Origin: Marinobacter subterrani
GTDB taxonomy: Bacteria > Pseudomonadota > Gammaproteobacteria > Pseudomonadales > Oleiphilaceae
Assembly: GCF_001045555.1 (NCBI RefSeq)
Contig: NZ_LFBU01000001.1
Span: 744,001-808,000, forward strand
Direction of reading: 5' to 3'
DNA: 64,000 bases
The notes beneath the pieces were generated by a model that was given only the letters and a program-made list of their open reading frames with translations, was not told the origin of the DNA and did no database searches. Shown one piece after another: positions 11,323 through 20,550 of this stretch; the first letter of the stretch is position 1; each line of letters opens with the position of its first letter. The position numbers were made by a program, and so were the translations under genes.

Positions 11323-11592
11323 TGTCGGATTACGCTCGCGCTAATCCGACCTACCTAATTGGGATTTTCGTAGGGTCCCTGTCGGATTATGCTCGCGCTA
11401 ATCCGGCCTACCTAATTGGGATTTTCGTAGGGTCTCTGTCGGATTACGCTCGCGCTAATTCGGCCTACCTAATTGGGATTTTCGTAGAGTCCCTGTCGGA
11501 TTACGCCTTTGGCTAATCCCACCTACTTAATTGGGGTTTTCTTCGGATAGCGGCCAGACAGGTAGGTCGGATTAGCACCAGCGTAATCCGAC
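11323..11592. repeat. Tandem array of GTAG-headed REP-like palindromes (four direct, one inverted)
   Basis: Four tandem units of exactly 57 bp begin at 11323, 11380, 11437 and 11494. Each contains an inverted repeat GTCGGATTA...TAATCCGAC followed by CTAC, so on the minus strand each reads GTAG plus hairpin. Unit 1 is perfect (arms 11324-11332 and 11342-11350); units 2-4 carry one or two arm mismatches. A fifth copy in opposite orientation (GTAG at 11562-11565, arms 11566-11574 and 11584-11592) closes the array. GTAG plus hairpin is the form of REP sequences served by RAYT transposases; no RAYT gene is in the window. This fills the gene-free stretch between leuB and leuD. Confidence 0.85.
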
Positions 11593-11617
11593 ATCAAAAT
11601 CACCTGCAGCACCAAAG

Positions 11618-12265
11618 TCAGCTGCCCGCACCAAACAACCAGGGCGCTGTTTTCCGGCGACTGTCTTCATAGGACTTGATAGCGTCTGCATCCTCCAGCG
11701 TGACACCAATATCATCCAGGCCGTTCAGCAGGCAGTGGCGGCGGAAATCATCCACCTCGAAACTGAAGGTCTCATCAGACGGTGTGGTTACCGTTCTGGC
11801 GTCAAGGTCCACCGACAACTGATAGCCTTCGCTCTGCTCCGCCTCCTGGAAAAGCCGATCAACCACTTCCTCAGGAAGAACAATGGGTAACAGACCATTC
11901 TTGAAGCAGTTGTTATAGAAAATATCGGCAAAACTCGGAGCAATGATCACCCGGAAGCCGAAATCTTCCAGTGCCCAGGGGGCGTGCTCGCGGCTCGACC
12001 CGCAACCAAAATTGCGCCGGGCCAAGAGTACACTGGCGCCCTTGTACCGGTCCTGATTCAGGACAAAATCCGGATTGATCGGCCGCTTGGAGCAGTCCTG
12101 ATCCGGCCTGCCTTCGTCCAGATAGCGCAGCTCGTCAAACAGGTTCGGCCCGAAACCGGTGCGCTTGATGGATTTCAGAAACTGCTTGGGAATAATCATG
12201 TCCGTGTCCACATTGGAACGGTCCATGGGGGCGACAACGCCCTGGTGTTGCGTAAATGCGCGCAT
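11618..12265 (-). CDS. leuD: LeuD, 3-isopropylmalate dehydratase small subunit
   Basis: Small (swivel-domain) subunit of isopropylmalate isomerase, which works with LeuC to convert 2- to 3-isopropylmalate. 215 residues. It begins [30 protein letters not shown] and carries the conserved [13 protein letters not shown] segment and [19 protein letters not shown]. It starts 16 bases after the leuC stop, so the two subunits are co-transcribed. Confidence 0.98.
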   Translation of the reverse strand: MRAFTQHQGVVAPMDRSNVDTDMIIPKQFLKSIKRTGFGPNLFDELRYLDEGRPDQDCSKRPINPDFVLNQDRYKGASVLLARRNFGCGSSREHAPWALEDFGFRVIIAPSFADIFYNNCFKNGLLPIVLPEEVVDRLFQEAEQSEGYQLSVDLDARTVTTPSDETFSFEVDDFRRHCLLNGLDDIGVTLEDADAIKSYEDSRRKTAPWLFGAGS

Positions 12266-12281
12266 GGTTCTCTCCTGTGGA

Positions 12282-13700
12282 TCAGTTCATCAGCTCACGG
12301 ACATCAACGAAATGGCCCGCCACCGCAGCGGCCGCCGCCATGGCCGGGCTCACCAGATGGGTGCGACCACCAAAGCCCTGGCGCCCTTCGAAATTCCGGT
12401 TCGACGTGGAGGCACAATGCTCGCCCTGGCCCAGCTTGTCGGCGTTCATGGCCAGGCACATGGAGCAACCCGGATCGCGCCATTCCAGACCCGCTTCAAT
12501 GAAAATCCTGTCCAGGCCCTCCTGCTCCGCCTGCACCTTCACCAACCCGGATCCCGGCACCACCATGGCCTGCTTCAGCGTTGGAGACACCTTGCGCCCC
12601 TTCACCACGGCAGCCGCCTCGCGCAAATCCTCAATACGGCTGTTGGTGCAGGAACCGATAAACACCCTGTCCAGCTTGATGTCGGTAATCGGCATATTCG
12701 CCTGCAAGCCCATGTATTTCAGCGCGCGCACGATGCCCTCACGCTTGATCGGATCGGCTTCCTTCTCCGGGTCCGGCACATTGCCGCCAACCCCGGCAAC
12801 CATTTCAGGGGAAGTACCCCAGCTCACCTGTGGCTGGATTTCCGAGCCTTCCAGCTCAACAACCTTGTCGAAAACCGCGTCCTCGTCACTGTGCAGGGTA
12901 CGCCAGTAGTCCATCGCCGCATCCCACTGCTCGCCCTTGGGCGAGAACGGACGGCCACGCACGTATTCAATCGTGGTGTCGTCGACTGCAACCATACCCA
13001 CCCGGGCACCGGCCTCGATCGACATGTTGCAGATGGTCATCCGGGCTTCCATGCTCAAACCCCGAATAGCCTCACCACCAAACTCGATCGCATGGCCGGT
13101 CCCGCCGGCCGTGCCGATCTTGCTGATAATGGCCAGAACCACATCCTTGCCGGTCACCCGCGGCCCGAGCTTGCCATTCACCTTCACCAGCATGTTCTTC
13201 ATCTTCTGCTGCACCAGGCACTGGGTCGCCAGCACATGCTCAACCTCACTGGTACCGATACCGTGCGCCAGACAGCCAAATGCCCCATGGGTAGAGGTGT
13301 GGGAATCACCACAGACAATGCTCATGCCGGGCAAGGTGGCGCCCTGCTCTGGCCCAATCACATGCACAATACCCTGGCGCTGGTCCTTGATCTTGAACTC
13401 AAGAATCCCGAACTCATCGCAGTTCTTGTCGAGGGTTTCCACCTGAATCCGGGATACCGGGTCGACAATACCTTCCACACCCCGTTCACGATCAGTGGTC
13501 GGAACGTTGTGGTCCGGGGTCGCAATGTTGGCATCAATCCGCCACGGCTTGCGCCCGGCCAGGCGCAGGCCTTCGAACGCCTGCGGTGAGGTCACTTCGT
13601 GCAGTAAGTGACGATCGATATAAATCAGCGCGGAGCCATCGTCGCGCTGTTTGACGAGATGATCGTCCCACAATTTATCGTATAAGGTCTTGCCCGCCAT
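12282..13700 (-). CDS. leuC: LeuC, 3-isopropylmalate dehydratase large subunit
   Basis: Large, [4Fe-4S]-binding aconitase-fold subunit of isopropylmalate isomerase. 472 residues with the start [13 protein letters not shown], the substrate loop [34 protein letters not shown], cluster cysteines in [13 protein letters not shown] and CSMCLAMN (CxxC), and the [11 protein letters not shown] motif. It heads the leuCD unit. The 424 bases upstream, shared with the divergent LysR gene, hold two large inverted-repeat elements. Confidence 0.98.
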   Translation of the reverse strand: MAGKTLYDKLWDDHLVKQRDDGSALIYIDRHLLHEVTSPQAFEGLRLAGRKPWRIDANIATPDHNVPTTDRERGVEGIVDPVSRIQVETLDKNCDEFGILEFKIKDQRQGIVHVIGPEQGATLPGMSIVCGDSHTSTHGAFGCLAHGIGTSEVEHVLATQCLVQQKMKNMLVKVNGKLGPRVTGKDVVLAIISKIGTAGGTGHAIEFGGEAIRGLSMEARMTICNMSIEAGARVGMVAVDDTTIEYVRGRPFSPKGEQWDAAMDYWRTLHSDEDAVFDKVVELEGSEIQPQVSWGTSPEMVAGVGGNVPDPEKEADPIKREGIVRALKYMGLQANMPITDIKLDRVFIGSCTNSRIEDLREAAAVVKGRKVSPTLKQAMVVPGSGLVKVQAEQEGLDRIFIEAGLEWRDPGCSMCLAMNADKLGQGEHCASTSNRNFEGRQGFGGRTHLVSPAMAAAAAVAGHFVDVRELMN

Positions 13701-13839
13701 GGTTCTCTCTCACTCTCTGGGGGTTTCTGGTTATCGCATTTGATGGTCCATCTTACCGCTTTGCCATGGATAACCTCAATTCATGTTTTTCATCTATCGC
13801 ATTCCTTTGGGTTATTCGATAAGCTTCGGTGAAGGTCGC

Positions 13840-13942
13840 ATGGAGGGCAGAGCTTCCCAAAACACGCCCGTGAATACGTCCCTGTAGGGCTCGGTCGCGC
13901 CATCCCTGGCGCTCCACGGTTTTGGGAAGCTCTGCCCTCCAT
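13840..13942 (-). repeat. Structured inverted-repeat element A (24-bp arms, 55-nt core)
   Basis: Perfect 24-bp inverted repeat: arm 13840-13863 (begins ATGGAGGGCAGAGCTTCCCA) pairs with 13919-13942. The 55-nt interior, read on the minus strand, contains the small hairpin GCGCC-AGGGAT-GGCGC followed by CGAGCCC and GGACGT motifs. The same core, also 55 nt long, is inside element B, but the arms differ completely. It lies 140 bases upstream of leuC. Confidence 0.85.
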
Positions 13943-13982
13943 ACTCCCAGAACTTTGCGGGTATTCGCGACACTCTGGGGAG

Positions 13983-14087
13983 CGGGTTGGAACAGCGTTT
14001 TCAAAACCGTAGAGGGCCAGGGATGGCCCGAAACGAGCCCACATGGACGTGCTTGTCGGCGTGTTTTGAAAACGCTGTTCCAACCCG
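13983..14087 (+). repeat. Structured inverted-repeat element B (25-bp arms, 55-nt core)
   Basis: Perfect 25-bp inverted repeat: arm 13983-14007 (begins CGGGTTGGAACAGCGTTTTC) pairs with 14063-14087. The interior hairpin is GGGCC-AGGGAT-GGCCC, the same loop as element A with one base pair exchanged. It lies in the opposite orientation to element A, 40 bases from it, and ends 37 bases before the LysR start. With element A it occupies most of the leuC/LysR divergent region, leaving little room for ordinary promoters outside the repeats. Confidence 0.85.
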
Positions 14088-14124
14088 GGACCTTCCCCCA
14101 GGTTCAAATACCGGAAAAACAGGC

Positions 14125-14997
14125 ATGGATTCAAACGCATTAAAAGCCTTCCTGACCATCGTAGATCAGGGCTCGTTCTCGGAAGCCGCTGAGATACTGC
14201 ATCTGACACAGCCGGCAATCTCCAAGCGCTTGGCAGCCCTGGAAAACCAGTTGGGCACCAGTCTGATTGACCGCAGCCACCGCCAGATCCGCCTGACTGA
14301 CGCAGGCAACCGCCTGCTCCCCCATGCCCGAAAGATTCTGGACGAAATCCACAACGCCCGTGTCGCCCTTTCGCCGGATTCGGGCCAGGTGGAAGGCGAG
14401 CTTCAGATTATTGCCAGCCACCACATCGGCCTGCACCACCTTCCCAACTGGCTTCGCCGGTTCAAACGGCAATACCCGCAGGTCTCCATCAACCTGCAAT
14501 TCATGGAATCCGATGCCGCTTATGAGCAGATGCGCAAGCGCAACGCCGAGCTCGCGTTCGTCACCCTGAGCGACAGCATGGAGCCCAGCTTCAAGGTATT
14601 CGCGCAGTGGCCAGACCCGATGGAATTTGTGGCAGGCGTTGAGCATCCACTGGCGAGACTGAACAAACCGGTACTTTCAGACCTGGCTGATCATCCTGCG
14701 CTGCTGCCCGACACCTCAACAGCCACCTACAGGGTGGTTAGCCGGCTGTTCCTGGAAGCCAACCTCCACCTCAACCCGCAGATGCCAACGAATTACCTGG
14801 AAACCCTGAAAATGATGACCAGCGTCGGCCTTGGCTGGAGCGTATTACCGATGCGGATGGTGGATGAGAGCCTTCGCGTGCTGGAGATCAACCGGCCGGT
14901 ATCCCGGGTTCTCGGAGGCATCGGGCTGGCAGGAAGGCAGCTCAGCAATGCATCGAAGGCACTGCTGGAGATTGTTCAGGAAGAAGAAGGCCCCTGA
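14125..14997 (+). CDS. LysR-family transcriptional regulator, divergent from leuC
   Basis: 290-residue LysR-type regulator from the ATG at 14125. The N-terminal winged helix-turn-helix is clear (LKAFLTIVDQGSFSEAAEIL, LTQPAISKRLAALENQLG), followed by the periplasmic-binding-protein-like effector domain. Upstream in-frame residues are read from repeat element B and are rejected. It is divergent from leuC; a LysR gene beside leuC is also found in Pseudomonas, so control of leucine genes is a reasonable guess, but the effector is unknown. It converges with the MFS gene, 3 bases from its end. Confidence 0.9.
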   Translation: MDSNALKAFLTIVDQGSFSEAAEILHLTQPAISKRLAALENQLGTSLIDRSHRQIRLTDAGNRLLPHARKILDEIHNARVALSPDSGQVEGELQIIASHHIGLHHLPNWLRRFKRQYPQVSINLQFMESDAAYEQMRKRNAELAFVTLSDSMEPSFKVFAQWPDPMEFVAGVEHPLARLNKPVLSDLADHPALLPDTSTATYRVVSRLFLEANLHLNPQMPTNYLETLKMMTSVGLGWSVLPMRMVDESLRVLEINRPVSRVLGGIGLAGRQLSNASKALLEIVQEEEGP

Positions 14998-15000
14998 GAG

Positions 15001-16149
15001 TCAGGCCTGCGCTTCAACCGGCGGGGGCCTGAGCCCCCGCCAGGTAATCACAATGGCAATGGCCATGGCCACAGCACCGCCCCAGAAAGCCGCCGAGGTA
15101 TTGAAGCCATCCACCAGAAAACCCGACAGCCACGCCCCCAGCGCACCACCGGCACCAAACGTCAGCCCGCTGTACAGAGCCTGCCCCTGACCATGATGAT
15201 GCTTTCCGAAAAAACCCTGGATGTATTGAACCGAAATGGCATGAAGCGCGCCGTAGGAAGCAGCGTGCAGCAACTGGGCAAACAGCAGCATGGCCAGCAC
15301 ATCCGTCAGCTCGGCGATCAGCACCCAGCGAATCATTGTCAGCGTGAGTGCACCAATAGCAATCTGCCGGACCGTGAAATTACGGGTCAGCCGGTGCATA
15401 ACCAGAAACAGCGCGATTTCCGCCACCACTCCGAGTGACCACAGCAGCCCTATCGCCAATTTGCCATAACCATGCTGCGCAAGGTGAATACTGAAAAAGG
15501 TGTAATAGGCGCCGTGGGAAACCTGGAGCAGAAAGTTCATCAGGAAAAAGGTCACCACTGCCGGGTGCGTGACAATCGCCTTCAGGCTACCCCTCGGTGC
15601 CGGCGACTTTCGCTCCCCCCGATCGGAAGGCACAAGAAAAGCAGACACTGCTATTCCGACAAACACTGGCAACAGCAGCCAGGGGAGATTCTGGATCGGC
15701 ACCAGCTCAAGCAAACCACCTACCGATGCCACCGCACCGATAAAACCGATCGAGCCCCAGAGGCGGACCCTGCCGTACTTCTCCCGGTTCGCGCCAAGGG
15801 TTCGAAGGGTGATCACCTCATAAAGCGGCAGAATCGCGTTCCAGAAAAAGGTAAAGGCCAGCATTACCAGCAACAGGCCGTAAAACCCTGGCTGCAGAAA
15901 AACACCGGCGAAGAACAGCGAGCCGGTAATCGCTCCGAACCGGACCAGCCTTACCCGTTGCCCCGTCCTGTCGCCGAGCCAGCCCCAGACACTGGGCGCG
16001 ATGACTTTGGTGAGCTGAATGGTGGCCATCAGAGTGGCGATCTGAAGATAGGTGTAGCCCAGCCCCTCGAGGTAGAGGGACCAGTACGGAAGGAGCCCGC
16101 CCAGGAGCGCAAAGAACCAGAAATAGAGGTTGGAAAGGCGCCAGTAGAT
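15001..16149 (-). CDS. MFS transporter (HcaT/3-phenylpropionate-permease-like), no standard start codon
   Basis: Twelve-helix major-facilitator protein of the 3-phenylpropionate/nucleoside permease-like branch; the conserved QLTKVIAPSVWGWLGDRTGQ is loop 2-3. An ATG exists only at 16029, after the first membrane helix. Upstream, the frame is open to a TAA at 16164-16162 and encodes a good first helix (YWRLSNLYFWFFALLGGLLP), but contains no ATG, GTG or TTG. The best initiation point is ATC at 16149-16147, seven bases after an AGAGG ribosome site. Either a rare ATC start, a start-codon mutation or a sequencing error is possible. An MFS gene next to aroC is also seen in Pseudomonas. Substrate unknown. 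Confidence 0.75.
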   Translation of the reverse strand: MYWRLSNLYFWFFALLGGLLPYWSLYLEGLGYTYLQIATLMATIQLTKVIAPSVWGWLGDRTGQRVRLVRFGAITGSLFFAGVFLQPGFYGLLLVMLAFTFFWNAILPLYEVITLRTLGANREKYGRVRLWGSIGFIGAVASVGGLLELVPIQNLPWLLLPVFVGIAVSAFLVPSDRGERKSPAPRGSLKAIVTHPAVVTFFLMNFLLQVSHGAYYTFFSIHLAQHGYGKLAIGLLWSLGVVAEIALFLVMHRLTRNFTVRQIAIGALTLTMIRWVLIAELTDVLAMLLFAQLLHAASYGALHAISVQYIQGFFGKHHHGQGQALYSGLTFGAGGALGAWLSGFLVDGFNTSAAFWGGAVAMAIAIVITWRGLRPPPVEAQA

Positions 16150-16210
16150 AACAGAACCTCTTTATCGATACGACAGAAGACGATTCGCGCGCTTGGGGTC
16201 TTGGGATGTT

Positions 16211-16242
16211 GTCGGATTACGCCCGTGGCTAATCCGACCTAC
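16211..16242 (-). repeat. Single GTAG-headed REP-like palindrome
   Basis: Arms GTCGGATTA (16211-16219) and TAATCCGAC (16230-16238) followed by CTAC at 16239-16242; on the minus strand GTAG precedes the hairpin. Same family as the array at 11323-11592. It lies between aroC and the MFS gene. Confidence 0.8.
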
Positions 16243-16289
16243 GGGTTCTCTATCCGAAGATTCAGTTTCACCAAATCTGAAAAGCCAAA

Positions 16290-17384
16290 TCAGAGCTGCC
16301 CAATAACCGGCGTAGAAACCGAAACATCCCCATTCTGCCCCCGATGCCGCAAATAATGATCCATCAGCACAATGGCCATCATCGCCTCGGCAATCGGCGT
16401 CGCCCGAATACCCACACAGGGATCGTGCCGCCCGGTCGTAATCACCTCCACCGGGTTGCCGTGCACATCAATGCTTCGCCCCGGCAACCGCAGGCTCGAT
16501 GTCGGCTTCAGCGCAATACTCGCCACAATCGGCTGGCCAGAGGAAATGCCCCCGAGCACTCCGCCGGCGTTGTTGGACAGAAAACCCTCAGGTGTCATCT
16601 CATCCCGATGCTCGGTGCCCTTCTGCTCAATGCAGTCAAAGCCGGCACCAATCTCCACGCCCTTCACCGCATTGATACTCATCAACGCATGGGCCAGATC
16701 CGCATCCAGGCGGTCAAAGATCGGCTCACCCAGCCCGGGCGGCACACCTTCGGCAACCACATTGATCCGGGCACCGATGGAATCCCCCTCCTTGCGGAGC
16801 GCATCCATATAGGCTTCCATTTCGGCAACCTTGTCCGCATCCGGGCAAAAGAAAGGGTTCTGATGCACCTGATCCCAGTCCAGCTTTTCAGCCTTGATCG
16901 GGCCAAGTTGGGAGAGATAGCCGCGAATACGAATTCCGAGCCGCTGCTCGAGGAACTTCCGCGCCACCGCACCCGCGGCCACCCGCATGGCCGTCTCCCG
17001 CGCCGACGAACGCCCGCCACCGCGATAATCGCGGACACCGTACTTGTGCATGTAGGTGTAGTCCGCGTGGGCCGGCCGGAACTGCTCGGCTATTTTCGAG
17101 TAGTCCTTCGACCGCTGGTCGGTGTTTTCAATCAGCAATCCGATGGGCGTGCCGGTGGTTTTACCCTCAAACACCCCGGAGAGAATTTTTACCTCGTCCG
17201 CTTCCCGGCGCTGGGTCGTGTGCCGGGAGGTGCCAGGCTTGCGACGATCCAGATCGCGCTGCATATCCGCTTCCGAGAGCTCAAGCCCCGGAGGGCAGCC
17301 GTCGATGATGCAACCCAGTGCCGCCCCGTGGCTCTCGCCGAAGGAGGTAACAGTAAACAGTTTTCCGAATGTATTTCCAGACAT
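16290..17384 (-). CDS. aroC: AroC, chorismate synthase
   Basis: FMN-dependent 1,4-elimination of phosphate from EPSP to give chorismate, feeding the Trp, folate (pabB) and other aromatic branches seen in this window. 364 residues. Signatures: [19 protein letters not shown] at the N terminus, the arginine/serine-rich [18 protein letters not shown], and [19 protein letters not shown]. Starts 37 bases after prmB and is probably in the same transcript. Confidence 0.98.
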   Translation of the reverse strand: MSGNTFGKLFTVTSFGESHGAALGCIIDGCPPGLELSEADMQRDLDRRKPGTSRHTTQRREADEVKILSGVFEGKTTGTPIGLLIENTDQRSKDYSKIAEQFRPAHADYTYMHKYGVRDYRGGGRSSARETAMRVAAGAVARKFLEQRLGIRIRGYLSQLGPIKAEKLDWDQVHQNPFFCPDADKVAEMEAYMDALRKEGDSIGARINVVAEGVPPGLGEPIFDRLDADLAHALMSINAVKGVEIGAGFDCIEQKGTEHRDEMTPEGFLSNNAGGVLGGISSGQPIVASIALKPTSSLRLPGRSIDVHGNPVEVITTGRHDPCVGIRATPIAEAMMAIVLMDHYLRHRGQNGDVSVSTPVIGQL

Positions 17385-17421
17385 AATTCAGTATCTTATT
17401 AAACTTTTATGAGAAACAGGA

Positions 17422-18324
17422 TTAAATGGAATCCTGCCAATGGCGCAGGTCCTGTTCGGTAACCAGAAAGACGCCATCGCCGCCGTTTTCGAACTCGAGC
17501 CAGGTCAAGGGCAGGTCCGGATAGGCCTCATCCAGAGCTACCCAGCTATTACCAACTTCCACGATCAGGAGCCCTCCCGGTGTGAGATGGTTTGCCGCAT
17601 TGGCAATAATCCTGTGAGCAATATCCAGCCCGTCTTTTCCGGCGGCCAGGCCCAGCTCCGGCTCATGGCGATATTCGTCCGGCATGCTGGCCAGGTCATC
17701 CGCGTCCACATAGGGCGGGTTGCTGACGATCACATCGTACCGGCCCTCAATAGTCGCGAACACGTCCGATTGTACGGTTCGAACCCGGTCCCGGACTCCG
17801 TGCAGTTCGATGTTTGAATCCGCCACGGCCAGTGCATCGGCAGAAATATCCGAAAGATCCACCTCGGCGTCGGTGAAAACCGAGGCCGCCCCGATGCCGA
17901 TGCAGCCACTGCCGGTACAGAGATCAAGAATGCGCTCAACAGGCTTGTCGCCCAGCCAGGGCTGAAAACCATTTTCGATCAGTTCACCGATGGGCGAACG
18001 AGGCACCAGTACGCGCTCATCCACGTGGAACGGCATCCCCATGAACCAGGCTTCGCCCAACAGATAAGCCAGGGGCACACGGTCATCCACCCGGCGGCAG
18101 ATGCGCTCCACAATCAGCTCCCGCTCGCCACGGGTAAGCCGGGCATCCAGAAACACCGTGTTATTTTCCAGCGGCAGATGCAGGCTGCGCATGACCAACT
18201 GCACCGCCTCGTCCCAGACATTGTCGGTACCATGACCAAAAAACAGCGGCGAGGCCGCAAACTGCGAGGAGGCGTAGCGGAGGTAATCCCGAACGCTGTG
18301 GAGATCATCAATGGGGCTGGTCAC
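17422..18324 (-). CDS. prmB: PrmB, ribosomal protein uL3 (L3) N5-glutamine methyltransferase
   Basis: SAM-dependent methylation of a glutamine in ribosomal protein L3. Motif I is [14 protein letters not shown] and the catalytic NPPY tetrapeptide lies in [16 protein letters not shown] choose the GTG at 18324 ([15 protein letters not shown]), preceded by ACAGGA, giving 300 residues; earlier in-frame starts would add about 45 non-conserved residues. prmB-aroC adjacency is well known in Gammaproteobacteria and separates it from prmC, which pairs with prfA. Confidence 0.94.
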   Translation of the reverse strand: MTSPIDDLHSVRDYLRYASSQFAASPLFFGHGTDNVWDEAVQLVMRSLHLPLENNTVFLDARLTRGERELIVERICRRVDDRVPLAYLLGEAWFMGMPFHVDERVLVPRSPIGELIENGFQPWLGDKPVERILDLCTGSGCIGIGAASVFTDAEVDLSDISADALAVADSNIELHGVRDRVRTVQSDVFATIEGRYDVIVSNPPYVDADDLASMPDEYRHEPELGLAAGKDGLDIAHRIIANAANHLTPGGLLIVEVGNSWVALDEAYPDLPLTWLEFENGGDGVFLVTEQDLRHWQDSI

Positions 18325-18418
18325 AAACGTAAATCCTGTGAGAGAGCGTGTCAGCGCGGGATTATACGCTGTTTGTCGGCCTGACTGCAGCCCTGCCATA
18401 CAGCGCCGTGGAATCGTC

Positions 18419-19630
18419 TCAGACGGCCAGCGGCCCGGAACTGCTGCGACTTTCCTCAAACCGGTCCAGAGCCGCCGCCATCCGCTCGCGGCCGAGCTGA
18501 ATCAGCTCCGGCGCTTTGTGATAGTCATAGCTCCGGCAGGCATTTTTCGGGACATTCACCAGCAGATCAGGGGGATAGCCGGCAATCTTGTACTGCACGA
18601 GCGCGCTCTGCATGGTTTCGATGGTCAGGTTCATCACATCGAACTTGCCAATTCCGAGCTTGTCCCAGTCGATGGTTTCGTGATCTTCCTGGACTTTCTT
18701 GTCGGGATGCTTCTTCTCAACCTGCTTGTGATGCTCTTTTTTCTTCACTTCCCTCGATATCTTTTCTTCCGGGCTTTCGCCGCTATCCGGTTTGCGCGCA
18801 GTCAGCGATTTCAGCGCATCCCAGTCAAACCAGCGGGACGCTTTATCCCGGATGGTGTCCACCCACTCCTCCATGTCTGGGCCTGTGTCGTCCCCGGCAA
18901 AGGCGGCATCCGGGATGCGCCGGCTTCGGTCATCCTCGCCACTGAGGTTGACGGCCACAATCATGTCGGCATGGGAGGAAATGGTGGGGATGATCGGCAA
19001 TGGATTCAGCAAGGCACCGTCCACCAGAACCCGGCCATTGAGAACCAGCGGCGTGACGACGCTCGGTATGGCCACCGAAGCGCGAATGGCCTGATCCAGC
19101 GGGCCTTCCTGGAACCAGATTTCCTTGTGGGCCAGCAGATCGGTCGCCACGGCTGTAAAGGCAATGGGGAGGTTCTCGATGCGGGTATCACCCAGCATTT
19201 CCCGCACCACAGAGAAGATTTTTTCGCCCCGGATAGCGCCAACGGAGTTAAAGGTGACATCCAGCAGCTTCAGCACATCAAACTGGCCAAGGCCGGTCAC
19301 CCAGTCCTTGTAGTCCTGCATCTTTCCGGCGGCGTACATGCCACCAATCAGGGCTCCCATGGAACAGCCGGAAATAGCGACGATGTCGTAACCGCGCTCG
19401 GCCAGTATTTCAATGGCGCCAATGTGGGCATACCCCCGCGCGCCACCACTGCCCAGGGTGAGCGCAACGGTCTTCCGCCGCCGGGTTTTGTGCTCTAGCG
19501 TTTCCGGGTTTGCCGGCGCGTTAGTCGCCGACACATCCGAACTCTGCAAAACCCGGGAGGCACCGTTACGGGGCTCGTCCCCCGGGGCCGGGCCTTTTGA
19601 GCCCTGATTGTCATCCGTTGATTTGCCCAT
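18419..19630 (-). CDS. Patatin-like phospholipase (RssA type)
   Basis: 403-residue cytoplasmic or membrane-associated acyl hydrolase. It has the glycine-rich oxyanion motif [12 protein letters not shown], the nucleophile elbow [10 protein letters not shown] and the dyad aspartate in [12 protein letters not shown], so all catalytic parts are present. N- and C-terminal extensions are hydrophilic; a Lys/Glu-rich insertion ([17 protein letters not shown]) lies in the C-terminal half. Natural substrate unknown. It starts 5 bases after the DUF4892 gene stop. A second patatin gene, of a different subfamily, lies at 40868-42355. Confidence 0.9.
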   Translation of the reverse strand: MGKSTDDNQGSKGPAPGDEPRNGASRVLQSSDVSATNAPANPETLEHKTRRRKTVALTLGSGGARGYAHIGAIEILAERGYDIVAISGCSMGALIGGMYAAGKMQDYKDWVTGLGQFDVLKLLDVTFNSVGAIRGEKIFSVVREMLGDTRIENLPIAFTAVATDLLAHKEIWFQEGPLDQAIRASVAIPSVVTPLVLNGRVLVDGALLNPLPIIPTISSHADMIVAVNLSGEDDRSRRIPDAAFAGDDTGPDMEEWVDTIRDKASRWFDWDALKSLTARKPDSGESPEEKISREVKKKEHHKQVEKKHPDKKVQEDHETIDWDKLGIGKFDVMNLTIETMQSALVQYKIAGYPPDLLVNVPKNACRSYDYHKAPELIQLGRERMAAALDRFEESRSSSGPLAV

Positions 19631-19635
19631 TGTGT

Positions 19636-20550
19636 TTACCTTGAGATCATAACCACTTCTACCCGGTTTCCCTGCCGATCCGGATTACTGAGCACCACCG
19701 CCGGGCCCGCCACGATGATTTCCTGCTGATCACGGGAAACGCCGGTTTTGGCCAGTATTTCCGACAACGACTCGGCCGCCCTGCGGGCGCGCGCCATAGC
19801 CTCACTGAAGGCTTCGCCGGTTTCAAGCGCCGAGTAACCCACCAGCACAACCAATGTGCCCTCTGCTTGCGCGGCGTCCGTTACATGCCGCCGGTCACCG
19901 GGCTGCCAGTCAAAGTCGTAGGTGACACCGCCCTGCCATGGAACAACAACCGGCCCCTCAATCCGGCTGGCCAGATTTCCGAACCCGGGAATCGTGGCCC
20001 CCGGGGCCACGCGCAAGCGTTCAACCCAGACATATTCCCGCAGGTTTCCCCGGGTAACAGTATAAACCAGAGTCAGCCACCGGGTTCCGTCCTCTGCGAT
20101 GGTGCCGGCCACAAGGTAATCCTGGCCTGCGTCGGCACCATACAGCACCGCCTGGTGGAAGACCTGGTTTGCCCAGACATTGCTCCTGCCACAGTTGACG
20201 CCGGAGCAATCAAACAGGATCTGGGCGTTTCTCTGGCCAAGCAGGCGCAGATAATGATCCCTCGCACTGTCCCGGCTTGAATCCCGGGCCACCTGGTACA
20301 GGCGCCCCTCCCCACTCACCGGAAGCCTCGCCAGGCTGTCGGCGCGGATTTCATTGTTGATCTCCTTGACCGCAGCGAACAGAACCAGGTGGCCCGGGGA
20401 GTCGATATTGACCGTGGTTTCCAGCGTTGACTGCGCAAAGGCCGCCGGAAAATCACCCGGTGCAGCCATTGCCAGAGACGGCAGACTCAGAGCACAGCAG
20501 GCAGCCAGCAAAAGACGGATAATCAGTGGTTTCAGCAAGCGATTACTCAT
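19636..20550 (-). CDS. DUF4892 domain exported protein with OmpA-like C-terminal part
   Basis: 304 residues from the ATG at 20550, which overlaps the hydrolase stop by 8 bases. A signal peptide is clear (LLAACCALSLPSLAMAAPG). The middle matches the DUF4892 pattern (IDSPGHLVLFAAVKEINNEI; SARDHYLRLLGQRNAQILF with a two-cysteine segment FDCSGVNCG). The C-terminal third (VVLVGYSALETGEAFSEAMA and ILAKTGV) resembles an OmpA-type peptidoglycan-binding fold. Periplasmic or outer-membrane location is inferred. Function unknown; the family is common in pseudomonads and relatives. Confidence 0.85.
   Translation of the reverse strand: MSNRLLKPLIIRLLLAACCALSLPSLAMAAPGDFPAAFAQSTLETTVNIDSPGHLVLFAAVKEINNEIRADSLARLPVSGEGRLYQVARDSSRDSARDHYLRLLGQRNAQILFDCSGVNCGRSNVWANQVFHQAVLYGADAGQDYLVAGTIAEDGTRWLTLVYTVTRGNLREYVWVERLRVAPGATIPGFGNLASRIEGPVVVPWQGGVTYDFDWQPGDRRHVTDAAQAEGTLVVLVGYSALETGEAFSEAMARARRAAESLSEILAKTGVSRDQQEIIVAGPAVVLSNPDRQGNRVEVVMISR

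Noticed and set aside
11298..11516. Plus-strand frame encoding a 19-residue repeat unit
   Set aside because: It is the 57-bp REP array read in frame (57 is a multiple of 3); no ribosome site and no support as a protein.
11323..11550. Possible CRISPR array
   Set aside because: Units are contiguous and fully repeated, with no unique spacers and no cas genes; they are tandem REP-like units.
13987..14124. Upstream extension of the LysR frame
   Set aside because: The 46 extra residues come from inverted-repeat element B and precede the conserved LysR start.
13701..14124. Leucine attenuator or tRNA-like leader before leuC
   Set aside because: No leader peptide rich in Leu codons and no attenuator pair was seen; the region is taken up by the two repeat elements.
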